Below are positions 20,644-28,576 of a stretch of DNA of 64,000 nt, one piece after another. Origin of the DNA: Acinetobacter sp. ANC 3929 (GTDB taxonomy: Bacteria; Pseudomonadota; Gammaproteobacteria; Pseudomonadales; Moraxellaceae); the NCBI RefSeq assembly GCF_000369405.1, contig NZ_KB849999.1, forward strand, positions 602,054 through 666,053, given 5' to 3'. The notes beneath the pieces were generated by a model. The model did not search any database, was not told where the DNA came from, and worked only from the letters and a program-made list of their open reading frames with translations. Every line of letters begins with the position of its first letter. Position 1 is the stretch's first letter. Position numbers and translations under genes: made by a program.

Positions 20644-20681
20644 ATGTTCGATGATCGAACATAAAAAATAATAATCGAACA
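20644..20681. promoter_or_regulatory. PcaU operator: palindrome plus third half-site
   Basis: A perfect 19-base palindrome ATGTTCGAT-G-ATCGAACAT (20644-20662), and a third copy of the half-site, ATAATCGAACA (20671-20681), in direct orientation one DNA turn further on. Three 10-base repeats in this geometry are the described PcaU binding site of Acinetobacter. It lies between pcaU and the IJFD operon, closer to pcaU. Confidence 0.88.
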
Positions 20682-20818
20682 AAATGCGTTTCTAAGCCTA
20701 GAAGTGAAAGCAGAATTTATCAAGAATGAATAGAAGAAATCCGAACAAAGCACTCGACTTAATTTCATCGGTTTTCAGGATGAAAATACGAGTGATGCAT
20801 CGTACAGGAAGTAGTCAG

Positions 20819-21502
20819 ATGATTGATAAAAGCACGCTCTCACTAACCGAGGCGCTATCACAAATCAAAGATGGAGCAACCATCATGATTGGTGGTTTCG
20901 GCACTGCAGGACAACCCGCTGAACTGATAGATGGATTGATCGAACTTGGTATCAAAGATTTGGTCATCGTCAATAACAATGCTGGCAATGGGGATTATGG
21001 ATTGGCCAAACTGCTTAAAACAGGTGCGGTTCGCAAGATTATCTGTTCTTTCCCACGTCAATCAGACTCTTGGGTCTTCGATGAACTCTATCATGCCGGT
21101 AAGATTGAACTGGAACTGGTGCCACAAGGCAATCTGGCTTGTCGTATTCAAGCTGCGGGTATGGGCTTAGGCGCAGTCTTCACTCCAACTGGCTTTGGTA
21201 CTTTACTGGCAGAAGGCAAGGAAACCCGTCATATTGATGGCAAAGACTATGTACTTGAATATCCGATCAAAGCTGACTTTGCTCTAATCAAAGCGCACAA
21301 GGGCGATCGTTGGGGCAATCTGGTCTATAACAAATCTGCACGTAACTTTGGTCCGATCATGGCCATGGCTGCCGATGTCACTATTGCCCAGGTCTCTGAA
21401 CTGGCTGAACTCGGTCAGCTTGATCCTGAACACATCATTACCCCAGGGATTTTTGTCCAGCATGTGGTCGCTGTTGAGGCGACGACTGGCGCAGGAGCAT
21501 AA
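20819..21502 (+). CDS. pcaI: 3-oxoadipate CoA-transferase subunit A
   Basis: A 227-residue alpha subunit of the succinyl-CoA:3-oxoadipate CoA-transferase. The ATG at 20819 is chosen because AGGAAG lies 9 bases upstream and the product then starts MIDKSTLSLTEAL like the family. An ATG at 20726 would add 31 unrelated residues. Seen are GATIMIGGFGTAGQPAELI, the glycine-rich CoA-transferase loop, and AGMGLGAVFTPTGFGT. It activates beta-ketoadipate to its CoA ester together with the next gene. Equivalent to catI; the pca name is used because of PcaU and its operator. Two bases separate its stop from pcaJ. Confidence 0.92.
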   Translation: MIDKSTLSLTEALSQIKDGATIMIGGFGTAGQPAELIDGLIELGIKDLVIVNNNAGNGDYGLAKLLKTGAVRKIICSFPRQSDSWVFDELYHAGKIELELVPQGNLACRIQAAGMGLGAVFTPTGFGTLLAEGKETRHIDGKDYVLEYPIKADFALIKAHKGDRWGNLVYNKSARNFGPIMAMAADVTIAQVSELAELGQLDPEHIITPGIFVQHVVAVEATTGAGA

Positions 21503-21504
21503 AC

Positions 21505-22158
21505 ATGAGCTATCAAAAATTAAGCCGTGACCAGATTGCTGAACGTGTCGCACAAGATATTCCCGATGGTGCTTATGTCAACCTCGGCATTGGCCTTCCC
21601 ACCAAGATTTCAAACTATCTTCCAGCAGACAAAGATGTATTCCTACATTCTGAAAATGGCTTACTGGCATTCGGACCACCACCTGCCGAAGGTGAAGAAG
21701 ACCCTGAACTGATCAATGCAGGCAAAGAATACGTCACCATGCTGACGGGTGGCAGCTTTTTCCATCATGGCGATTCCTTTGCCATGATGCGCGGCGGACA
21801 TCTGGATATTGCGGTACTCGGTGCTTTTCAGGTGGCAGCCAATGGTGATCTAGCCAACTGGCATACTGGTGCAGCGGATGCGATTCCTGCGGTGGGTGGT
21901 GCAATGGATCTGGCGGTGGGTGCCAAGAAAGTATTTATCACCACCGATCACACCACCAAGCAAGGTGAACCTAAGATTGTTGAAGCGCTTTCATATCCAG
22001 CAACAGGCTTGAAATGTGTTGATCGGATTTATACCGATCTGTGTGTGATTGACGTGACTACAGAAGGTCTAAAAGTGATTGAGAAAGTGGATGGTCTGAG
22101 CTTTGAGGAGTTACAGGCGTTGACAGGTGCTCAGTTGATTGATGCGACTCAAGCTTAA
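21505..22158 (+). CDS. pcaJ: 3-oxoadipate CoA-transferase subunit B
   Basis: A 217-residue beta subunit of the CoA-transferase. YVNLGIGLPTKISNYL and SENGLLAFGPPP carry the conserved SENG block whose glutamate forms the CoA thioester. GGAG inside the end of pcaI serves as ribosome-binding site, so the subunits are coupled and made in equal amounts. The pair gives beta-ketoadipyl-CoA for the thiolase. The distance to pcaF is larger than usual because a palindromic repeat element has been inserted. Confidence 0.93.
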   Translation: MSYQKLSRDQIAERVAQDIPDGAYVNLGIGLPTKISNYLPADKDVFLHSENGLLAFGPPPAEGEEDPELINAGKEYVTMLTGGSFFHHGDSFAMMRGGHLDIAVLGAFQVAANGDLANWHTGAADAIPAVGGAMDLAVGAKKVFITTDHTTKQGEPKIVEALSYPATGLKCVDRIYTDLCVIDVTTEGLKVIEKVDGLSFEELQALTGAQLIDATQA

Positions 22159-22164
22159 GGATTG

Positions 22165-22256
22165 AAATCCCCCTGAATCCCTCTTTGTTAAGGGGGACTT
22201 CATCTAAACAATAGAGAGAAGTCTCCCTCCTTTTTAAAGGAGGGATTAAGGGAGGA
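22165..22256. repeat. Palindromic intergenic repeat (MITE/BIME-like)
   Basis: Two inverted halves face each other: AATCCCCCTGAATCCCTC...GGGGGACTTC (22166-22201) and GAAGTCTCCCTCC...GGATTAAGGGAGGAT (22218-22256). Each half is itself a CCCTC/GAGGG-type hairpin. The unit would fold into a long stem or two stems. Similar C-rich inverted units are scattered between genes of many Gammaproteobacteria. It lies inside the pcaJ-pcaF transcript. Confidence 0.7.
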
Positions 22257-22273
22257 TGAAAAGGAAAAAACAC

Positions 22274-23488
22274 ATGAAAAACGCTTATATCATTGATGCC
22301 ATCCGTACCCCATTTGGTCGTTATGCTGGCGGTCTTGCACCAGTACGTCCAGATGATTTGGGAGCTATTCCCATTCAGGCCTTAATGCAACGTAACCCAA
22401 GTGTCGATTGGCAACAAGTCGATGATGTTATCTATGGCTGTGCCAATCAGGCAGGTGAAGACAATCGTAATGTCGGACGTATGTCAGCCTTATTGGCAGG
22501 TTTGCCTTATCAGGTGCCAGCAACCACAGTAAACCGTTTATGTGGTTCATCCCTAGATGCGATTGCCATGGCTGCCCGTGCCATTAAAGCCAACGAAGCT
22601 GACCTGATTATTGCAGGTGGTGTGGAAAGCATGAGCCGTGCCCCTTACGTGATGGGCAAATCGGACAGTGCCTTTGGCCGTAGTCAAAAGATTGAAGACA
22701 CCACCATGGGCTGGCGTTTTATCAATCCAAAACTCAAAGCAATGTATGGCGTGGACAGCATGCCGCAAACCGCAGAAAACGTGGCGGAACAATTCAATAT
22801 CAACCGTGCTGATCAAGATCAGTTTGCTTTAACCAGCCAACAACGTACTGCCACTGCACAAGCCAAAGGCTTCTTCTCTAACGAAATCGTGCCTGTGACG
22901 ATTCCACAGCGTAAGGGCGATGCCATTGTGGTGGATAGTGATGAGCATCCACGTGCATCAACCACGTTAGAAGCTTTAACCAAACTCAAAGGCGTGGTCA
23001 AAGCCGAAGGTACAGTCACCGCAGGCAATGCGTCTGGGATTAATGATGGTGCAGCAGCGTTGTTGATAGCGTCGGACCAAGCAGTGGAAAAATATCAACT
23101 CAAACCGCGTGCCAAAATTATTGCAGCAACCACAGTTGGGGTTGAACCAAGGATTATGGGTTTTGCGCCTGCACCTGCGATCAAGAAATTACTTAAGCAA
23201 GCCAATCTCTCTTTAGCGCAGATGGATGTGATTGAGTTAAACGAAGCCTTTGCGGCACAAGCCCTAGCTGTGACCCGTGATTTAGGTTTGAGCGACGACG
23301 ATGCACGAATTAACCCGAATGGTGGTGCAATTGCTTTGGGTCATCCACTCGGTGCATCAGGGGCACGTCTGGTGACCACCGCTTTAAACCAGCTTGAACA
23401 GATCAAAGGTGAATATGCCTTGTGTTCGATGTGTATTGGTGTCGGTCAGGGGATTGCTCTGATTATTCAACGTGTTGATCAAAATTAA
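22274..23488 (+). CDS. pcaF: Beta-ketoadipyl-CoA thiolase
   Basis: A 404-residue thiolase that cleaves beta-ketoadipyl-CoA to acetyl-CoA and succinyl-CoA. The nucleophile is Cys90 in TVNRLCGSSLDAI; GHPLGASGARLV supplies the active-site His, and CSMCIGVGQG the second Cys. The ATG at 22274 with AGGA 8 bases upstream gives the family N-terminus MKNAYIIDAIRTPFGR; the ATG at 22256 lies in the repeat element. The subtype is clear from length and from its partners pcaI, pcaJ and pcaD. catF is the equivalent name. Confidence 0.93.
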   Translation: MKNAYIIDAIRTPFGRYAGGLAPVRPDDLGAIPIQALMQRNPSVDWQQVDDVIYGCANQAGEDNRNVGRMSALLAGLPYQVPATTVNRLCGSSLDAIAMAARAIKANEADLIIAGGVESMSRAPYVMGKSDSAFGRSQKIEDTTMGWRFINPKLKAMYGVDSMPQTAENVAEQFNINRADQDQFALTSQQRTATAQAKGFFSNEIVPVTIPQRKGDAIVVDSDEHPRASTTLEALTKLKGVVKAEGTVTAGNASGINDGAAALLIASDQAVEKYQLKPRAKIIAATTVGVEPRIMGFAPAPAIKKLLKQANLSLAQMDVIELNEAFAAQALAVTRDLGLSDDDARINPNGGAIALGHPLGASGARLVTTALNQLEQIKGEYALCSMCIGVGQGIALIIQRVDQN

Positions 23489-23498
23489 GGAATAGCGA

Positions 23499-24281
23499 AT
23501 GTTAGTTTTTCAATCTGGCGATGCACAGATCAATTATCAAACTTTTGGTGATTCCTCATCCCCTGCTCTGGTATTTTCCAACTCCTTAGGGACCAACTAT
23601 GGAATGTGGCAAAAGCAGTTCAATTATTTTAAACAACATTTTTATGTAATTTGTTATGACACTCGTGGTCATGGTTCATCATCAACCCCAACAGGTCCTT
23701 ATACGCTCAAACAACTGGGTGAAGATGTCATCCGCTTACTTGATCATCTAAACATTGAAAAAGCAAATTTTTGCGGTATTTCCATGGGTGGTTTAACTGG
23801 TCAATGGCTTGCAATTCATTACCCACAAAGATTTAGCCACGTCATCGTCGCCAATACTGCGGCAAAAATTGGTCAAGAGCAGGCATGGCTGGATCGTGCA
23901 ATATTAGTCCGTGAACAAGGTTTACAACCCATCGCAGCCACTGCCGCATCACGATGGTTTACAGATCCCTTTATCCAAAGCCAAACGGCGATTGTAAATA
24001 ATCTATGTAACGACTTAAGTGCTGGCAGCGCTATAGGCTATGCCTATTGTTGTGAAGCTTTGGCTAAGGCGGATGTGCGTGATCAGCTTTTCGAAATCCA
24101 CATCCCCGTTTTAATTATTGCAGGCACACAAGACCCTGTGACCACAGTGGCAGATGGACAATTTATGCAACAGCAGATTCCAAATGCCCAACTGGTAGAA
24201 ATCAATGCCTCACATATTTCGAATATTGAACAGGTAAATGCATTTAACCAAGCATTATTCAGTTTTATTAAAAAAACCTAA
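23499..24281 (+). CDS. pcaD: 3-oxoadipate enol-lactone hydrolase
   Basis: A 260-residue alpha/beta-hydrolase. Ser95 in FCGISMGGLTGQW is the nucleophile, Asp in AGTQDPVT and His239 in NASHISNIEQ complete the triad, and FSNSLGTNYGMWQ is the family's oxyanion region. It opens beta-ketoadipate enol-lactone to beta-ketoadipate. It starts 10 bases after pcaF. In A. baylyi pcaB stands between pcaF and pcaD in the pca operon, while in the cat operon F and D are adjacent, so the gene order here is of the cat type. Last gene of the operon. Confidence 0.92.
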   Translation: MLVFQSGDAQINYQTFGDSSSPALVFSNSLGTNYGMWQKQFNYFKQHFYVICYDTRGHGSSSTPTGPYTLKQLGEDVIRLLDHLNIEKANFCGISMGGLTGQWLAIHYPQRFSHVIVANTAAKIGQEQAWLDRAILVREQGLQPIAATAASRWFTDPFIQSQTAIVNNLCNDLSAGSAIGYAYCCEALAKADVRDQLFEIHIPVLIIAGTQDPVTTVADGQFMQQQIPNAQLVEINASHISNIEQVNAFNQALFSFIKKT

Positions 24282-24292
24282 GTCAAAACAAA

Positions 24293-24314
24293 GCGCTGTC
24301 TCATGAGGCAGCGC
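24293..24314 (+). other. Hairpin after pcaD
   Basis: GCGCTG/CAGCGC arms with a partly self-complementary CTCATGAG centre. There is no T run, so it is a weak or Rho-assisted end of the IJFD transcript. Confidence 0.45.
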
Positions 24315-24463
24315 AATAATCCGATAGAACTAGAAAAGAGATTAACCCAGTCCAATACAGTTTGGGCTTAACCCATGGATATCTATATTTGATTTTTAAA
24401 TGGATTTAGCGCCTATTGAATATTTGATCTAAGTTCAATGGCTCTCAGCATAAGGATGATGCA

Positions 24464-25873
24464 ATGCATATCAACCCAGCTCAGAACAATACAGTTTCAA
24501 ACCCGTTATTTACGCCTAAAAATATGAAACGGGCATGGTTAATTACTGCGCTTTTAGTGCTGTTTCAGATGATTAATTTTGCTGATAAAGCAGTTTTAGG
24601 TCTTGTTGCCGAACCAGTCATGGCGGAATTAGGACTCACGGCAACCCAGTTTGGTTTTATCGGCAGTGCCTTTTTTTTCTTGTTCGCAATCTCTGGAATT
24701 GCCGTTGGCTTTATTGCAGAAAAAGTTCAAACACGCTGGTTGCTTTTGATCATGGGTTTAAGTTGGGCGCTGTTACAGTTCCCCATGCTTTTAGGCAGTG
24801 GCCTCACTACATTATTGGTCACCCGTATTGTACTCGGTGCAGCAGAAGGCCCTGCTTCATCAATCTCATTAACCCATGTTCAAGGTTGGTTTGAACCCAG
24901 TGCTCGCGGTTTTCCGAGTAGTCTCGTTGCTTCGGGAACCATGCTTGGCCCAATTATTGCTGCACCCATTTTGGCCTACATTATTGCCCATCCGAATTGG
25001 GGCTGGCGTTGGGCGTTTGGTTTTCTCGGTGTTGTAGGTATCCTCTGGAGCCTGTTATGGCTCTTAATCTGCAAAGAAGGTCCTTATAGTCATTTTCATA
25101 AAGTTCAAAATTCAGCAACTCCTGTAATTACCGAAACCAAAGAGGATGAGCGCAAAAATCAAAGTATTATCTCTTTTGTTGATCATTTAAAACCTGTCCC
25201 TATTTTCAAGATTTTTTTCTCACAAATGTTTATCTCAGCTTTTCTGGCTGGCTTAGGTTGTTTTTGGTCCTTAGGTTTTTTAACCACATGGGCTGTAAAA
25301 TATATTGCCTCGACTCACCAATTCTCTCCAGAAATCATTGCCTTTATTTCCAGTTTCCCTTGGATTCTGGGGGCCATCACCTTGGCGATTGCAGGCTATA
25401 TTTCTAAACTACTGTTGCAAAAAGGGCGAAGCGTTCATGTCGCTTTTGGCGTGGTCTTTGGCTTACTTTTATTATTTTCAGGTTTTGCCTTTTATCTGCT
25501 ACCTCTTTCAACAGGACACCTCAATCTACTCCTCATCACAGTTGCAGCTGGATTTTCCATGTGTTTTCCACTGGCGACAATGACAGTCAGTTATAGCGTT
25601 TGCCCTCAACAACGTGCCGCCGTTATGGCAACCTTAGTCGCAACAGCATCCATTGGTGGAATAATTTCACCAACAATGGTGGGATATTTGATGGATCATG
25701 CAGGTTATATCAGCCCAGCCAAAGGTGTCCCACTCACAGCACAAATGCTAGAAAACCTGACTACAGGAATGAACCAAGGTTTTCATTCTATTGGCCTCTA
25801 CTTGGTGATCGTTGGTTTAATCAATATTCTCTTTCTCAATCCAGACCGTTTGGCTAAAAAACTGATGCGTTAA
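24464..25873 (+). CDS. MFS transporter, anion:cation symporter type
   Basis: A 469-residue inner-membrane protein with 12 predicted helices and a charged central loop near residues 215-240. The first half has INFADKAVLGLVAEPVMAE and the RIVLGAAEGPASSIS motif, both typical of the ACS (anion:cation symporter) branch that takes up hydroxylated and aromatic carboxylates. It is on the same strand as the IJFD operon but 182 bases downstream and after a hairpin, so it probably has its own promoter. Uptake of an aromatic or dicarboxylic acid is the likely role. It is not PcaK, which belongs to the AAHS branch. Confidence 0.8.
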   Translation: MHINPAQNNTVSNPLFTPKNMKRAWLITALLVLFQMINFADKAVLGLVAEPVMAELGLTATQFGFIGSAFFFLFAISGIAVGFIAEKVQTRWLLLIMGLSWALLQFPMLLGSGLTTLLVTRIVLGAAEGPASSISLTHVQGWFEPSARGFPSSLVASGTMLGPIIAAPILAYIIAHPNWGWRWAFGFLGVVGILWSLLWLLICKEGPYSHFHKVQNSATPVITETKEDERKNQSIISFVDHLKPVPIFKIFFSQMFISAFLAGLGCFWSLGFLTTWAVKYIASTHQFSPEIIAFISSFPWILGAITLAIAGYISKLLLQKGRSVHVAFGVVFGLLLLFSGFAFYLLPLSTGHLNLLLITVAAGFSMCFPLATMTVSYSVCPQQRAAVMATLVATASIGGIISPTMVGYLMDHAGYISPAKGVPLTAQMLENLTTGMNQGFHSIGLYLVIVGLINILFLNPDRLAKKLMR

Positions 25874-25981
25874 TGGTCTAATCCATGAATAAACGATTAA
25901 AACCAGAAAATGGTACTAAAGAGGACAATATTTCTTACACTTTTTAAGGAAAGCTATGCCAGCTATAGCTTCCCTTAAATC

Positions 25982-26000
25982 AAAAATAATAATCATTAGC
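25982..26000. promoter_or_regulatory. Fur-box-like site before the TonB receptor
   Basis: By eye 15 of 19 positions agree with the Fur consensus GATAATGATAATCATTATC, with an unbroken core ATAATCATTA. It lies 112 bases before the receptor ATG, in a promoter position. Iron-dependent repression is thus likely. Confidence 0.6.
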
Positions 26001-26111
26001 ATTAAAATCAAATCACATATTATCCTGCTTTAAGTTTAGTCAATGCCAAAGCATCATTGTTAATTTGATCAAGGCAAAAGGACATTTCTCTAGATTTAAC
26101 AGGACATCAGC

Positions 26112-28301
26112 ATGTTGTTACCCCCATCAAAAGCTAGCAACAAAAAAACAATCAGTATCTTTCAACTGATCATGATGATCTTACTTTGTAACTCTTCAAC
26201 GACTGCTGTGGCTGAGGATCATTCCATACCAATGAATCCGGCGTCTTCAAAAGTTGCCAAATCGACGCTTCCGACGATTAAGGTAGTTGCTGAGCAGGTT
26301 ACGCCTACAATTTATGCGGGCGGACAAATATCTCGAACTGGGCAAATTGGAATTTTGGGCAATAAGGATTATATGGACACGCCTTATAGTCAGGTAAGTT
26401 ATAGCTCAGATACCATTCGCCACCAGCAAGCACTTAGTATTGCTGAAACACTGACTACAGCTGATGCTTCTGTTCGTACAACCACGGGAAGCACCAATCG
26501 TTACGATGCCCTCACCATCCGTGGCTTTCGGATTGAAAATGATGACATGGCTTTAAATGGATTGTTTGGTCTGGTTCCTGCTTATCGTGTTGGTGTTGAT
26601 CCCGTTGAACGTATTGAACTCATTCGTGGTGCCAGTGCTTTTTTATATGGCATGTCTCCATTCGGCGGTATTGGTGGCAATGTGAATGTCGTCACAAAGC
26701 GAGCGGATAAGCAGCCGCTCACCCAAGTGACAACTGAATATAGTTCTGATCAACACTTCGGTATCCATGCTGACCTAGGACGACGTTTCGGAGAAAATCA
26801 AGAGTTTGGTTTACGACTGAACACAGCATATCGTGATGGTGATACCAGTATTGACCATCAAAATTCAAGAAATAGTTCACACTCTTTAGGAATAGACTAC
26901 CAAGTAGATCGTTTCAATCTTTCCACAGATATCATTTATCAAAAAGATATGATGAGCCGAGCGATACGCGGTTTAACGCCTATCACAGGAATTCGCATCC
27001 CCAAGGCTCCCGACCCCAACATTAACTTATCCGCTTTATTTGATTACTCTAATGCTAACAGCTTAACTTTTTTGACCCGTGGCGAATATCAACTCAATGA
27101 TACCTTCAATATATATGGTGCAGTTGGCCATAATCGCTTTGAATATGACAAACAAGAAGCACCAGGGCTAACAATATTGAATAGTGAAGGCGATACACGT
27201 TCGACCTCAAACTTCCAGCAGGGCCATAATACAACTGTCTCAGCTGAGCTTGGCACTAGAGCTACAGTATCTACAGGACCTCTTCAACATCAATTGGTTT
27301 TAGCTGCAAATACCTTTCGCCAACAAGGATGGTTTGAACAAACCCAATATGGTAATTACCTCACCAATATTTATCATCCAACTTATCCAGATAGCCCAGG
27401 AGAGCCCATTTCTATTACACCAAAGTCAAAAAGTAATGAAACCATTTTAAAAAGTATCGTCTTAGCAGACACATTATCTTCGCCCCAAGAGCAAGTTCAA
27501 TTCACAATTGGCCTACGTCACCAGCAGGTTGAAACCAGTAACTTTTCAGCTAATGGTGAAAAAACCAATCTTTATCATGAAAGTGCGACAACCCCTTCAT
27601 TTGCTTTGGTATATAAACCCTTTAAACAGCTTTCTTTTTATACCAACTACATAGAGGCCCTAACCGCAGGTGCAAAACCTCCAGCCGATGCTGCAAATTT
27701 TAATCAGGTCTTCGCCCCTTATAAATCTAAGCAATATGAGATTGGGAGTAAATTTGACCTAGGTGCTTTTGGTGGTACATTCGCACTTTTTCAAATCCGT
27801 ATGCCTACAGGCATTGTCGACCCAGAAACCAACATTTATAGCCTGAAAGGTGAACAACAAAACCGAGGTGTTGAGTTAAATGGTTTTGGAAATATTAGTC
27901 CTACACTGCATTTTCTAGGTGGTATGACTTATTTAGATGGGAGATTACGCCGGACACAAAATCGTGAACATGACCATAATCATGCGATTGCTACACCACA
28001 GTTCCTTGCCAATTTAGGTCTGGAATGGGATACCTCTTTTGCTCCTCAACTGGTACTAACAAGTCGTATCATACATAACGCAAAAGCCTACGTAAGCGCA
28101 GATAACAGCCAATCTGTGCCAAACTGGTCACGCTTTGATTTAGGTGCTCGATATCATACCCAAATTGGTCATACACCTATTACCTTTCAGGCCAACTTAA
28201 ATAATGTTTTTAATAAAGCCTATTGGGAAGCCAATCCTAGTAGCTATATGACGGTAAGTACACCAAGAACGCTGTTACTCTCGACGACTTTCAATTTTTA
28301 A
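26112..28301 (+). CDS. TonB-dependent siderophore receptor
   Basis: A 729-residue outer-membrane receptor. A signal peptide of about 35 residues ends near TAVAED; STLPTIKVVAE is a possible TonB box. The plug domain spans about 85-210 (LSIAETLTTADASVRTTTGS, TIRGFRIENDD, RIELIRGASAFLYG). A 22-strand barrel follows and ends in TFNF with the terminal Phe. The plug sequence places it with hydroxamate/pyoverdine-type siderophore receptors (FhuE/FpvA group). The Fur-like site upstream supports iron control. A terminator follows, so the acylase gene downstream is a separate unit. Confidence 0.88.
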   Translation: MLLPPSKASNKKTISIFQLIMMILLCNSSTTAVAEDHSIPMNPASSKVAKSTLPTIKVVAEQVTPTIYAGGQISRTGQIGILGNKDYMDTPYSQVSYSSDTIRHQQALSIAETLTTADASVRTTTGSTNRYDALTIRGFRIENDDMALNGLFGLVPAYRVGVDPVERIELIRGASAFLYGMSPFGGIGGNVNVVTKRADKQPLTQVTTEYSSDQHFGIHADLGRRFGENQEFGLRLNTAYRDGDTSIDHQNSRNSSHSLGIDYQVDRFNLSTDIIYQKDMMSRAIRGLTPITGIRIPKAPDPNINLSALFDYSNANSLTFLTRGEYQLNDTFNIYGAVGHNRFEYDKQEAPGLTILNSEGDTRSTSNFQQGHNTTVSAELGTRATVSTGPLQHQLVLAANTFRQQGWFEQTQYGNYLTNIYHPTYPDSPGEPISITPKSKSNETILKSIVLADTLSSPQEQVQFTIGLRHQQVETSNFSANGEKTNLYHESATTPSFALVYKPFKQLSFYTNYIEALTAGAKPPADAANFNQVFAPYKSKQYEIGSKFDLGAFGGTFALFQIRMPTGIVDPETNIYSLKGEQQNRGVELNGFGNISPTLHFLGGMTYLDGRLRRTQNREHDHNHAIATPQFLANLGLEWDTSFAPQLVLTSRIIHNAKAYVSADNSQSVPNWSRFDLGARYHTQIGHTPITFQANLNNVFNKAYWEANPSSYMTVSTPRTLLLSTTFNF

Positions 28302-28326
28302 AGTTATCAACCTAGCGTCCTTCATT

Positions 28327-28353
28327 AAAGTCTTGCGAATACAAGACTTTTTT
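28327..28353 (+). terminator. Rho-independent terminator after the TonB receptor
   Basis: A perfect 9-base stem AAAGTCTTG/CAAGACTTT with loop CGAATA and a following T run. Confidence 0.9.
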
Positions 28354-28576
28354 AATTTCCAATAGAATAAAAATATTAAAGCTCTCTCATTTAATAGATT
28401 AAAACGCTCATAAAGTATAAAGATATACCCACAAGGTAATGGAAAATTACATAGATAAATCACCATAATTTTACTCAATAAACAAGGCATGTTCATCCGT
28501 GAATCATTTCAGCATCAGAAATAAGATCTTCAAATTATTCACACTTAAATCATAGCGAAATAAGGATATCTAAAAA

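Noticed and set aside
24464..25873. The permease after pcaD as pcaK
   Set aside because: Its motifs are of the anion:cation symporter branch, it lies outside the operon after a hairpin, and PcaK belongs to the aromatic acid:H+ branch.
28275..28496. 73-codon minus-strand frame after the TonB receptor
   Set aside because: It runs across the terminator of the receptor gene and shows no family features.
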